Shown: positions 6,104 to 13,706 of the stretch, one piece after another
Position numbering within the stretch: position 1 is the stretch's first letter
Layout of the letters: every line of letters starts with the position of its first letter
Origin: Oxalobacteraceae bacterium
GTDB taxonomy: Bacteria > Pseudomonadota > Gammaproteobacteria > Burkholderiales > Burkholderiaceae_D
Assembly (NCBI GenBank): GCA_947487325.1
Contig: CANKWG010000040.1
Location: 1 to 13,707, forward strand
DNA: 13,707 bases
Reading direction: 5' to 3'
The notes under the pieces: model-generated
Databases searched by the model: none
The model's input: only the letters and a program-made list of their open reading frames with translations
What the model was told of the DNA's origin: nothing
Made by a program: the position numbers and the translations under genes

Positions 6104-7969
6104 ATGGCACTTCTCCAAATCGCCGAACCCGGCATGTCGACTGCACCGCACCAGCATCGGCTTGCGATAGGTATCGATCTTGGTACGACCAATTCTCTGG
6201 TGGCGACAGTTCGTCACGGCATACCTGAAGTGCTTGATGACGAGGATGGTCGTGCGCTGTTGCCTTCCATCGTGCGCTACCTGCCAACGGGGTACGCCAA
6301 TATTGGTTACAGTGCACAGGCCATGCAGACGGTCGATCCCAGAAATACCATTGTGTCGGCCAAGCGCTTCATGGGGCGCGGCTTGAAAGATATCGCGCAT
6401 GCGGAAAACATGCCCTATGACTTTATCGATGCGCCGGGCATGGTCCAGATTCGAACTGCTGCCGGCACAAAAAGTCCGGTCGAAATCTCGGCGGAGATTC
6501 TCGCTACGTTGCGTCAACGTGCCGAGGATGCGCTGGGCGATGAACTGGTGGGCGCAGTCATTACCGTGCCCGCGTATTTTGATGATGCACAACGCCAGGC
6601 GACTAAGGATGCAGCAAAGCTCGCCGGTTTGAATGTGCTGCGTCTGTTAAATGAACCGACCGCTGCTGCGATTGCCTATGGGCTGGATAACGGTTCGCAG
6701 GGTATCTATGCGGTTTACGATTTGGGCGGCGGCACATTCGATATTTCTATCCTCAAGCTGTCCAAAGGTGTATTCGAAGTGCTGGCGACGGGCGGTGATT
6801 CGGCGCTGGGTGGCGATGACTTTGACCATCGCTTGTTTTGCTGGATCATCGAGCAGGCGCATCTGGCGCCCCTGTCGGATGAAGATACGCGCTTACTCAT
6901 GGTCAAGTCGCGCGAGGCAAAGGAAACACTTTCCTCGCACGCCGAGACGCATATCGATGCTGTCCTGAAGTCAGGCGAGGAAGTACACCTCACCATCACC
7001 GCGACCGAATTCGTGTCACTGACACAGCATCTGGTTGCCAAGACATTGAGTCCCTGCCGCAAGGCGGCGCGCGATGCCGGACTAAGCGTAGACGAGATAG
7101 ACGGCGTGGTCTTGGTCGGCGGCGCAACACGCATGCCACACGTACGCAAGGCCGTGGCCGATTTTTTTCAGACACTGCCACTGGCTAATATCGATCCCGA
7201 CAAAGTGGTCGCGCTGGGCGCAGCAGTGCAGGCCAATCTGCTCGCTGGTAATCGTGCTTCCGGTGACGACTGGTTGCTGCTGGATGTGATTCCCCTGTCG
7301 CTGGGTATTGAAACCATGGGTGGTCTGGCCGAAAAAGTCATTCCCCGCAATTCCACGATTCCCTGTGCGCGTGCGCAGGAATTCACAACCTTTAAAGATG
7401 GACAGACAGCGATGTCGGTGCATGTGGTGCAGGGCGAGCGTGAACTGGTATCGGATTGCCGCTCACTGGCGCAGTTTGAATTGCGCGGCATTCCACCGAT
7501 GGCGGCAGGTGCAGCGCGGATTCGCGTGACCTATCAGGTGGATGCGGATGGTTTATTGTCCGTCGCGGCGCGTGAGCTGCATTCAGGCGTTGAGGCTTCG
7601 ATCGTCGTCAAACCTTCGTACGGTCTGGGGGATGACGAGATCGCTCGTATGTTGCAGGATTCTTTTACATCGGCAGAAGGTGACATGAAACTGCGCGCCT
7701 TGCGAGAGGAGCAGGTTGAGGCGGAGCGAATTCTGCTGGCGACGGATTCGGCACTGTCGCAAGATGTTGATTTGCTCAGTGATTCTGAGCGCCGTGAGAT
7801 TGATGCCTGCATGGCGCGTCTAAGAGAAAGTGCCCAGGGTACCGATCATCATGCGATCAAGGCCGCCGTCGATGCACTGGCAAAGACCACCGAAGATTTT
7901 GCTGCAAGACGCATGGATCGCAATGTGCGCGCTGCACTGACAGGAAAGAAACTGGACGAAATCGTTTGA
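6104..7969 (+). CDS. hscA: Fe-S cluster chaperone HscA (Hsp70 family)
   Basis: HscA is the dedicated Hsp70 that binds the LPPVK motif of IscU and, with HscB, drives cluster transfer. The 621-aa protein opens MALLQIAEPGMS as in E. coli HscA, which fixes the ATG at 6104 even though no good Shine-Dalgarno precedes it. The nucleotide-binding domain (about 20-385) has phosphate loop IGIDLGTTNS (22-31) and DLGGGTFD (206-213). The linker DVIPLSLGIETMGG (394-407) leads to the substrate-binding domain (about 395-505), with a helical lid after 510. It lies 35 nt after hscB in the same operon. Confusion with DnaK is excluded by the N-terminus and neighbours. Confidence 0.98.
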   Translation: MALLQIAEPGMSTAPHQHRLAIGIDLGTTNSLVATVRHGIPEVLDDEDGRALLPSIVRYLPTGYANIGYSAQAMQTVDPRNTIVSAKRFMGRGLKDIAHAENMPYDFIDAPGMVQIRTAAGTKSPVEISAEILATLRQRAEDALGDELVGAVITVPAYFDDAQRQATKDAAKLAGLNVLRLLNEPTAAAIAYGLDNGSQGIYAVYDLGGGTFDISILKLSKGVFEVLATGGDSALGGDDFDHRLFCWIIEQAHLAPLSDEDTRLLMVKSREAKETLSSHAETHIDAVLKSGEEVHLTITATEFVSLTQHLVAKTLSPCRKAARDAGLSVDEIDGVVLVGGATRMPHVRKAVADFFQTLPLANIDPDKVVALGAAVQANLLAGNRASGDDWLLLDVIPLSLGIETMGGLAEKVIPRNSTIPCARAQEFTTFKDGQTAMSVHVVQGERELVSDCRSLAQFELRGIPPMAAGAARIRVTYQVDADGLLSVAARELHSGVEASIVVKPSYGLGDDEIARMLQDSFTSAEGDMKLRALREEQVEAERILLATDSALSQDVDLLSDSERREIDACMARLRESAQGTDHHAIKAAVDALAKTTEDFAARRMDRNVRAALTGKKLDEIV

Positions 7970-8049
7970 GAAATTGCGGGTCTATTGCTGACTGTCGATC
8001 TTGCGAACGCTCCAGCTTGGGTAAAAATTTTTAATTCAGGAAATTCAAC

Positions 8050-8388
8050 GTGCCACAGATTGTCGTTCTACCTCATGAAATTCTGTGCCCGGATGGTGCC
8101 GTGTTTGAAGCACCTACCGGTACATCAGTATGCGATGCCTTGCTGGGGCAAGACATTGAAATCGAACATGCCTGCGAAAAATCTTGCGCCTGCACCACCT
8201 GTCACGTGGTAGTGAGAGAAGGCTTCTCTTCCCTGAATGAAGCCGAGGAAAGAGAAGAGGATCTGCTCGATATGGCGTGGGGGCTGGAGGCCAATTCGCG
8301 ACTCTCTTGTCAGGCGCTGGTCGGCACCGAAGATCTGGTTGTCGAGATTCCGAAATACACGATCAATCACGCACGTGAGAATCACTGA
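8050..8388 (+). CDS. fdx: ISC-type [2Fe-2S] ferredoxin
   Basis: Fdx is an adrenodoxin-like [2Fe-2S] ferredoxin that supplies electrons for cluster assembly on IscU-IscS. The 112-aa protein has cluster ligands C42, C48 and C51 in HACEKSCACTTCHVVV and C87 in RLSCQAL. The extra C46 is also found in E. coli Fdx. An acidic helix (EAEEREEDLLDMAWG, 65-79) is the expected partner-binding face. The start is GTG at 8050, with AGGAA at 8038-8042 spaced 7 nt; this gives MPQIVVLPH, the usual family start. The 80-nt gap from hscA is the largest within the hscBA-fdx-iscX part. The stop codon overlaps the next start (ATGA), indicating translational coupling with iscX. Confidence 0.97.
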   Translation: MPQIVVLPHEILCPDGAVFEAPTGTSVCDALLGQDIEIEHACEKSCACTTCHVVVREGFSSLNEAEEREEDLLDMAWGLEANSRLSCQALVGTEDLVVEIPKYTINHARENH

Positions 8389-8582
8389 TGAAATGGACTG
8401 ACACGATACGCATTGCCGAGGCACTGTGCGATACCCATCCAGACATTGATCCGCTGACTGTACGCTTTACCGACCTTCACCAATGGGTCATGGCGCTGGA
8501 CGGCTTCGATGACGCACCGGATCGATCCGGAGAAAAAATTCTCGAAGCCATACAGATGGCGTGGATCGACGAGGCGAAATAG
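8388..8582 (+). CDS. iscX: IscX, small acidic Fe-S assembly protein
   Basis: IscX (YfhJ) binds IscS and iron and modulates the rate of cluster assembly. The 64-aa protein matches the E. coli protein along its length: MKWTDTIRIAEAL, then VRFTDLHQWV (25-34), FDDAP (40-44), and the conserved end EKILEAIQMAWIDEA. It is rich in Asp and Glu, as is usual. Its ATG overlaps the fdx stop codon by one base (8388). It ends the operon 10 nt before the stop of a convergent gene, with no terminator visible between them. Confidence 0.95.
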   Translation: MKWTDTIRIAEALCDTHPDIDPLTVRFTDLHQWVMALDGFDDAPDRSGEKILEAIQMAWIDEAK

Positions 8583-8592
8583 CCTTCAAGAG

Positions 8593-8847
8593 TTACTTTG
8601 GCGCTACCTTGACCGATTGCTGAAGCCATTTCGCCGGTGTTTTGTGAGGGTCATCAAAATACCACCGGCCAATCAAAACAGAGATCAGGACTACAGCGGT
8701 GAACCCCGCCATGGCAAATCCGACGATCTCCAGGGGATGGAACGGGTCGGTTTCAGGCTGTTTGTTGTACTTCAGAACTCGTTTCTCAGTTTGTATCAGT
8801 GCATCGTGGGGTGCCAGCAGGGGTTGCGTGGTTTTGTTCGTGGTCAT
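8593..8847 (-). CDS. Small single-pass membrane protein, unrecognised
   Basis: An 84-aa protein starting MTTNKTTQPLLAPHDALIQ. The frame extends upstream to 8973, but the ATG at 8847 is preceded by a perfect AGGAGG (8858-8853) with 5-nt spacing, so the longer form is rejected. Residues 1-40 are polar. A single membrane span runs from about 41 to 64 (IVGFAMAGFTAVVLISVLIG), followed by aromatic RWYFDD and a short tail. By the positive-inside rule the topology is ambiguous (K/R on both sides). I do not recognise the family. Size and form resemble small accessory subunits of respiratory or transport complexes, but nothing in the sequence proves this. It is convergent with iscX. The coding call is good because of the ribosome site; the function is unknown. 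Confidence 0.75.
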   Translation of the reverse strand: MTTNKTTQPLLAPHDALIQTEKRVLKYNKQPETDPFHPLEIVGFAMAGFTAVVLISVLIGRWYFDDPHKTPAKWLQQSVKVAPK

Positions 8848-8865
8848 GGTTTCCTCCTGACCGCA

Positions 8866-8924
8866 TTTATACCCGCTTACAGTCCCGAAAATTACAATTT
8901 TGATACTGATTTGAGCTTCATCAA
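8866..8924 (-). promoter_or_regulatory. Promoter region of the small membrane protein with an FNR-like box
   Basis: On the minus strand a -10-like TATAAA (8871-8866) lies just upstream of the AGGAGG site. Upstream of it are an inverted repeat AAAATT-AC-AATTTT (8888-8901) and TTGATGAAGCTCAA (8924-8911), one mismatch from the FNR/Anr consensus TTGAT-N4-ATCAA. The box overlaps the stop codon of the upstream 454-aa gene. Its centre is about 58 nt before the likely start, close to but not at the usual -61.5. No -35 element is convincing. Confidence 0.3.
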
Positions 8925-10285
8925 ACGACCGTCGGCCCTCTTTGTTTGATCGTGGGTTCACTCCAGCCTTCACCTTGCATCAGATCGAAAGTTAGCTCCC
9001 GAAATTGAGAAAAGCCGGCATAGACCGCCATTGAGCAAGCATTTGCCAGATCAGGATGTACCCCAGCTTTTTTCAAACCAAAAAATAGACTGTCCCGACA
9101 AGAAATCATCAGATAGCGCAGCATGACTTTCGGTGTGAGTTGCTTACTGATAGGCCACTGAAGACCTTGGTGGGGGCGGGTGGTCTGCTCGCTTGCCTGT
9201 AGAAAGTTTGCGTTCGGGTCGCTAACGTATCGTGCAGCCGCTGCATTAGCTGCACCTTTGATGCAGTTTGCCAGTGCACCCACGAGTGCAGGCACGATCA
9301 GATTCGTGAATAGGTCTGATTGCAATTCGGCCTGTAGCAACCCACCTGCGACGCTGTTAAGTATGACGCTGGCAATAACATAGGGCAACAAACCCATCAT
9401 GGCGGTTTTGAATTTTTCCTCAAAAACCATTGCGTCCTTGTTGACTGAAATGCCCACGGTGCTGAGTGTGGCTTTGGTGAGTTCAACAGTCAGTGCCTCA
9501 ATCAAGACACTAAAATTCCGTGTACTGACGTAGGCATCATGGTTGAGCCAATAAGAGGGGTTCACCAGAAATCCAATGAGGATGGGCGTAGACGCTGCAG
9601 TAAACCCTAGTATCTTTATGCCCAGCCTAATGTTTTCGTCGGAGAAGCGCTGGTTTCCTGGTGCTGATTGCGTTACGGCGTCTAGGTTTGTTATTGACGC
9701 TGCCTCGATTTCCGGATCAGTTTCCCCATCCGAAACATTGGCACTTCTAGTCGCACTCGATGCAATGGCAGCAACGAGATAGCCACTGGCAATCATGCAA
9801 ACCGCTGGCATTGATGCGTAACCAGTGATTACACCGCCGGCCACCATGGCGGCGACTGACGCCACACCGACGCCTATCTTTTGTGCCGGGGTGGCGTTAC
9901 CGATTTGGTGCTGAAGCAACTGTCCCGCGCAAACACCTGCACTGACAGCACCCAGTAAGGCGACAGGCACTGGCGACATTTTCGAATTACTCAGCCCCGT
10001 GAACGTTGCTGCGCCACCCAGTCGTCCCAGGGATTGTGAGATGAGTTCTCTTAAGACCTGCGTACCCGAAGTTCTCCAGAGGGGAATTGGTGTGTCTTCC
10101 GATGCAGGACGGGAGACAAGTCGGGGTGGATCGGCTGTAGAAGAATCGGCCTTGCCCGATCGTAGTCCGACGGGCGTGTTGTCAATCGTGATTTCTAGTT
10201 TGTCTCGCGTAGATGTATTTCCCTGATCATTGAAAATTCGGTCAGTTGTGGATGGGGTCGCGTTTATGCCTGTTTTCGGATTCAT
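8921..10285 (-). CDS. Unrecognised 454-aa hydrophobic protein; candidate type III effector-like protein
   Basis: I do not recognise this protein. Residues 1-75 are polar and Ser/Thr-rich without a signal peptide (MNPKTGINATPSTTDRIFND). The rest has several small-residue hydrophobic stretches: about 105-123, 137-155, 158-176, 222-241, 296-316 and 328-345. These could be membrane helices or a hydrophobic helical core. The C-terminus (385-454) is more globular and ends QRGPTVV. The N-terminus fits rules described for Pseudomonas type III effectors: Pro at position 3, no acidic residue in the first 12, and 14 of the first 50 residues Ser or Thr. The ribosome site is weak (GGA 7 nt before ATG 10285). 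Codon use is more A+T-rich than in lysS or the isc genes. It is a monocistronic orphan between housekeeping genes. It could instead be an ordinary membrane protein; the function is unknown. Confidence 0.75.
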   Translation of the reverse strand: MNPKTGINATPSTTDRIFNDQGNTSTRDKLEITIDNTPVGLRSGKADSSTADPPRLVSRPASEDTPIPLWRTSGTQVLRELISQSLGRLGGAATFTGLSNSKMSPVPVALLGAVSAGVCAGQLLQHQIGNATPAQKIGVGVASVAAMVAGGVITGYASMPAVCMIASGYLVAAIASSATRSANVSDGETDPEIEAASITNLDAVTQSAPGNQRFSDENIRLGIKILGFTAASTPILIGFLVNPSYWLNHDAYVSTRNFSVLIEALTVELTKATLSTVGISVNKDAMVFEEKFKTAMMGLLPYVIASVILNSVAGGLLQAELQSDLFTNLIVPALVGALANCIKGAANAAAARYVSDPNANFLQASEQTTRPHQGLQWPISKQLTPKVMLRYLMISCRDSLFFGLKKAGVHPDLANACSMAVYAGFSQFRELTFDLMQGEGWSEPTIKQRGPTVV

Positions 10286-10319
10286 CTCGGCATCCGGTTG
10301 AAGTTAAATTAATGCCGTT

Positions 10320-10347
10320 TGAGTAACCACATTTAATTCAGCGTTCC
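10320..10347 (-). promoter_or_regulatory. HrpL-like promoter candidate for the 454-aa gene
   Basis: On the minus strand GGAACG (10347-10342) is followed after 15 nt by TTACTCA (10326-10320), against the known hrp box GGAACC-N15/16-CCACNNA. The first element matches 5 of 6; the second keeps AC and the final A but not the leading CC. Its end is 34 nt from the ATG. Alone it is weak. It shares GAAC-N18-AC-N2-A spacing with the candidate upstream of the other orphan gene. Confidence 0.25.
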
Positions 10348-10410
10348 AGAGAATTCGAGCTATTTTTGTTACATATTTGTGACGCTTCCATGACGGTTTT
10401 GCGTTTGAAC

Positions 10411-10440
10411 AAAAAAAGCCCCGGAAGTTTTCCGGGGCTT
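10411..10440 (-). terminator. Rho-independent terminator of the prfB-lysS operon
   Basis: AAGCCCCGGAA (10416-10426) pairs perfectly with TTCCGGGGCTT (10430-10440) around a 3-nt loop. On the minus strand the stem runs into seven consecutive T (10417-10411). It lies 26 nt beyond the lysS stop codon. Confidence 0.95.
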
Positions 10441-10466
10441 CAGGGTAGTAACGAACCAATCGTTTT

Positions 10467-11996
10467 TTATTCTTCCCGCCGCAGGTGCGGGAACAGAATC
10501 ACATCACGAATGTTCGGCGAATCGGTAATCAGCATCATCAGTCGATCAATGCCAATGCCGCAACCACCGGTGGGTGGCATCCCGTATTCCAAGGCACGAA
10601 TATAGTCGGCGTCGTAGTACATGGCCTCATCGTCGCCGGCCTTTTTGGCAGCGACCTGCGCATGGAAGCGCGCTGCTTGATCTTCTGCGTCATTGAGTTC
10701 AGAAAAGCCATTCGCAATTTCACGACCGGTGATAAACAGCTCAAAACGTTCGGTAATCTCGGGCGTTTTATCCGAGGCGCGCGCCAGTGGCGAAACTTCG
10801 ACCGGGTAATCGGTGATGTAGGTGGGTTCCCAGAGGTGGGGTTCGGCAGTTTCTTCAAACAGCGCGAGTTGCATGCCACCCAAGCCGACGGAAGCGGGTT
10901 GTTTGGCGCCGAGACGCATGAGTTCCTTGCGCAGGAACTCGGCATCATTGAGCTGGCTGTCTTTGTAATACGGCGCGAAATGTTTGATCGCACCAAGCAC
11001 ACTCATGCGCTGGAAAGGTTGCGATAGATCGAGCTCGCGGCCGTCATACGTTAGCTTGGCAGTGCCGTGTGCGTCTATTGCCGCCTGACGAATCAGTGAT
11101 TCGGTGAAATCCATCAGCCATTGATAGTCCACGTAGGCGGCATAGAATTCCATCATGGTGAATTCTGGATTGTGTCGAGGTGACACGCCCTCGTTGCGGA
11201 AGTTCCGGTTTACTTCGAACACGCGGTCAAATCCACCGACGACCAATCGCTTGAGGTACAGCTCAGGCGCAATACGCAGGTACATCTGCATGTCCAGCGC
11301 ATTGTGATGTGTCATAAAGGGTTTGGCTGCCGCGCCGCCCGGAATCACATGCAGCATGGGTGTTTCAACTTCCATGAAATCATGGCTGTCCATGAAACGT
11401 CGTATGGAAGCGATCCCTGCTGTACGCGCCTTGAACGTACGGCGCGTTTCTTCACTCATGATCAGATCAACATAGCGCTGCCGATATTTGGTTTCCTGAT
11501 CGGACAGACCATGAAATTTGTCAGGCAGGGGGCGCAGGGATTTAGTCAGCAATCGAAGCTGACTCACCTTGACCGAAAGTTCGCCGGTCTTGGTCTTGAA
11601 TAGGGTACCTTCGGCGCCCAAAATATCGCCGATGTCGTAGTGCTTGAAGGATTCATGTAGCTCTTCGCCCACGCCTTCGTTGGAAATGTAGAGCTGAATG
11701 CGCCCATCGGCACGAATACCGGAAGCATCCTGCAGTGTCGCAAACGATGCCTTGCCCATCACGCGTTTCAACATCATGCGGCCAGCGACAACGACATGTA
11801 CGGGTGTTGCTTCTAGCGCCTCGCGCTCGGCCTCACCGTGCTCAATATGAAGGTCAGCAGCCTTGTGCTGCGGACTGAAATCATTCGGGAAGGCGACGCC
11901 TTTTTCCCGAATCGCCGACAGCTTGGAGCGCCGCTCGGCAATGATCGAGTTCTCGTCCTGTTCTTCGGTCAAGGCTTCGTGTTTATTGTTCATCAT
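10467..11996 (-). CDS. lysS: Lysyl-tRNA synthetase, class II
   Basis: LysS charges tRNA-Lys with lysine in the cytoplasm. The 509-aa protein has an N-terminal anticodon-binding OB fold (about 65-155, with VVVAGRMMLKRVMGKASF). The class II catalytic core follows, with motif 2 around NRNFRNEGVSPRHNPEFT (263-280) and motif 3 GGCGIGIDRLMMLI (477-490). Length is close to that of E. coli LysS (505 aa). Two ATG codons stand in tandem (11996 and 11993); the first is used here, and the choice changes one residue. It starts 2 nt after the prfB stop, so translation is probably coupled and its AGGG ribosome site lies in the end of prfB. The prfB-lysS order is widely conserved in proteobacteria. Confidence 0.98.
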   Translation of the reverse strand: MMNNKHEALTEEQDENSIIAERRSKLSAIREKGVAFPNDFSPQHKAADLHIEHGEAEREALEATPVHVVVAGRMMLKRVMGKASFATLQDASGIRADGRIQLYISNEGVGEELHESFKHYDIGDILGAEGTLFKTKTGELSVKVSQLRLLTKSLRPLPDKFHGLSDQETKYRQRYVDLIMSEETRRTFKARTAGIASIRRFMDSHDFMEVETPMLHVIPGGAAAKPFMTHHNALDMQMYLRIAPELYLKRLVVGGFDRVFEVNRNFRNEGVSPRHNPEFTMMEFYAAYVDYQWLMDFTESLIRQAAIDAHGTAKLTYDGRELDLSQPFQRMSVLGAIKHFAPYYKDSQLNDAEFLRKELMRLGAKQPASVGLGGMQLALFEETAEPHLWEPTYITDYPVEVSPLARASDKTPEITERFELFITGREIANGFSELNDAEDQAARFHAQVAAKKAGDDEAMYYDADYIRALEYGMPPTGGCGIGIDRLMMLITDSPNIRDVILFPHLRREE

Positions 11997-11998
11997 TG

Positions 11999-13103
11999 TT
12001 ATACGCCCTGTTTCAGTGATGCTGCAATGAATTCATCCAGGTCGCCGTCAAGGACGGCTTTGGTGTTGCCGGTTTCTACATTCGTCCGCAAGTCTTTGAT
12101 GCGCGACTGATCCAGCACATACGACCGGATTTGGTGGCCCCAGCCGATATCGGTTTTGGAGTCTTCCAGCTTTTGCTGTTCACTCATGCGCTTGCGCAGC
12201 TCAAGCTCATACAGACGAGACTTCAACATCGCCCAGGCTTCATCGCGATTGCGGTGCTGGCTGCGGTCATTTTGACACTGCACCACGATGCCAGTGGGTG
12301 TGTGTGTGAGACGAACCGCGGAATCGGTTTTATTGATGTGCTGACCACCGGCACCCGAAGCACGATAGGTATCAACCCGCACATCCGCCGGATTGACTTC
12401 GATGCTGATCGAGTCATCAACTTCCGGGTAAACGAAAAGACTGGAAAACGAGGTGTGACGACCATTGGCTGAATCAAACGGAGACTTGCGTACCAGACGG
12501 TGCACGCCGGTTTCGGTACGCAGAAAGCCGTAGGCGTGATCGCCTTCCACCTTGATCGTGGCGGTCTTGATGCCGGCGACTTCACCATCGGATTGCTCAA
12601 GCAGCTCGGTTTTGAATCCTTTGCGCTCGCAGTAGCGCAGATACTGCCGCAGCAGCATCGATGCCCAGTCCTGCGCCTCGGTGCCGCCGGCGCCGGCCTG
12701 AATGTCAATAAAGCAGCTGTTTTTGTCGAGCGGGTTGGAGAACATGCGCCGGAATTCCATGCCTTCGACCTGCTTTTGCAGTTCATGGGCATCGGTTTCT
12801 ACAGCGACAAGGGTATCGTCATCGTCTTCTGCGCGAGCCATCTCCAGTAAATCGGTGGCATCAAGCAACCCGCTGCGAATATTCGTAAGCGAATCGACAA
12901 TATTTTCTAGGGATTTTTTTTCTTTGCCCAGATCCTGGGCGCGCTTGGGATCGTCCCAGACCTTGGGATCTTCGAGTTCGGCGTTGACTTGTTCGAGTTT
13001 CTCTGACTTCAGATCGAAGTCAAAGATACCTCCGTAAATCTTGCTCACGTGCGTCGAGGTCGGCGATCAGAGCGGTGAGGGCGTTGAGGCGTTCGGCTTC
13101 CAT
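11999..13103 (-). CDS. prfB: Peptide chain release factor 2 (programmed +1 frameshift)
   Basis: RF2 recognises UGA and UAA stop codons and triggers peptide release. The gene is read in two frames. The zero frame from ATG 13103 encodes 27 residues (MEAERLNALTALIADLDARE... RRYL) and stops at TGA 13022-13020. A +1 shift continues as DFDLKSEKLEQVNAEL to the TAA at 11999, giving 367 aa (E. coli RF2 is 365). In full-length numbering the stop-codon recognition tripeptide SPF is at 207-209 and the catalytic GGQ at 252-254, in RASGAGGQHINKT. The position equal to Thr246 of E. coli K-12 is Ala, the common form. No Shine-Dalgarno is seen before ATG 13103 (CCGCCCGCC). The apparent uninterrupted frame from 13048 (MSKIYGG) is an artefact of the shift. 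Confidence 0.97.
13019..13034 (-). other. prfB: RF2 autoregulatory programmed +1 frameshift site
   Basis: On the minus strand the sequence reads CGG AGG TAT CTT TGA C. An internal Shine-Dalgarno-like CGGAGG sits just upstream of the slippery CTT TGA, with C as the base after the stop. This is the conserved arrangement known from E. coli, where low RF2 causes a pause at UGA and slippage onto UUU. Codon 27 is CTT and codon 28 the in-frame TGA. Confidence 0.96.
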
Positions 13104-13132
13104 GGCGGGCGGGGCTTTCGGTAAAGCCTGAG

Positions 13133-13161
13133 ATTATACCTTTGCCGGGAAGGTCCGTCAG
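13133..13161 (-). promoter_or_regulatory. Sigma70-type promoter for prfB-lysS, overlapping the recJ stop codon
   Basis: CTGACG (13161-13156) and a perfect TATAAT (13138-13133) are 17 nt apart on the minus strand. The recJ TGA stop (13160-13158) lies inside the -35 element. Transcription should begin near 13126, giving a leader of about 20 nt. A 6-bp hairpin GGCTTT/AAAGCC (13113-13118 with 13123-13128) sits at the predicted 5' end. Confidence 0.65.
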
Positions 13162-13706
13162 GTCAATGACTCGGCAAATTCCACCATCAGCTGCACCTGT
13201 GTGCGGCCGTTGAATTCATTCGCATCCAGCCGGTAGGCGATGCGCGCCCGAGGTGGCAGGCTATCGGCATGATTGAACCAGATCGCATCGAACTGCCGAC
13301 CTTCGCGTTCGAGCTGCAGTTTCAGGTGGCGTTCTTTGAGCACGCGCTGGTTCATGACTCTGAACTCATCGCAAAATACTGGGTGCGCGAAGCCCTGACC
13401 CCAGACCTGTGTCTCGAGCAGTGTGATGAAATCCAAACTGAAGTAAGCAGATTCGAGCGAGCCATCGGTTTCAATAATCTGTTCCAGCGCTGCGCTGGAG
13501 AGCCATTCGCGTCCCACCGCCTCGAAAGCCGCTGCAAATTCGGCAAAGTTTTCTTCACGCAGGGACAGACCGGCAGCCATCGCATGGCCGCCAAATTTAT
13601 CGATGAGTTTGGGGGCGCGCTTGGATACGAGATCGAGTGCATCGCGCAAATGAAAATCTTGTATCCAACGCCCCGATCCCTTGATCATGCCGTTACCGGC
13701 CGGGGC
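13158..13706 (-). CDS. recJ: Single-strand-specific 5'-3' exonuclease RecJ, C-terminal part (truncated by window edge)
   Basis: RecJ degrades single-stranded DNA 5' to 3' in recombination, mismatch and base excision repair. The frame is open to the window edge; about 182 C-terminal residues are visible. The DHHA1-domain signature KFGGHAMAAGLSL (counting from the Met at 13688, residues 31-43) is intact, as is the upstream IKGSGRWIQDFHLRDAL. The C-terminal OB-type domain shows KERHLKLQLEREG and AYRLDANEFNGRTQVQLMVE, matching E. coli RecJ. The catalytic DHH domain lies outside the window, so activity cannot be judged. The gene ends within the promoter of prfB on the same strand, so some recJ transcripts may run into prfB-lysS. 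Confidence 0.95.
   Translation of the reverse strand, partial: APAGNGMIKGSGRWIQDFHLRDALDLVSKRAPKLIDKFGGHAMAAGLSLREENFAEFAAAFEAVGREWLSSAALEQIIETDGSLESAYFSLDFITLLETQVWGQGFAHPVFCDEFRVMNQRVLKERHLKLQLEREGRQFDAIWFNHADSLPPRARIAYRLDANEFNGRTQVQLMVEFAESLT

Noticed and set aside
6077..6592. 171-aa minus-strand open frame across the start of hscA
   Set aside because: Antisense to a conserved N-terminal ATPase domain, with no promoter or ribosome site and no protein-like pattern.
8023..8032. AAAAATTTTT palindrome upstream of fdx
   Set aside because: A simple AT run; no promoter spacing or known operator pattern supports a function.
8509..8949. 146-aa plus-strand open frame after iscX
   Set aside because: It overlaps iscX in another frame and runs antisense to the 84-aa gene, which has a perfect AGGAGG site. 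It has no start signal of its own.
8848..8973. N-terminal extension of the small membrane protein (126-aa version)
   Set aside because: It would overlap the 454-aa gene and lacks a ribosome site, whereas ATG 8847 has AGGAGG at ideal spacing.
13023..13048. ATG 13048 as the prfB start (349-aa RF2)
   Set aside because: The upstream zero frame from 13103 plus the CTT TGA C slip site gives the normal RF2 length and N-terminus, so MSKIYGGIF is an out-of-frame artefact.
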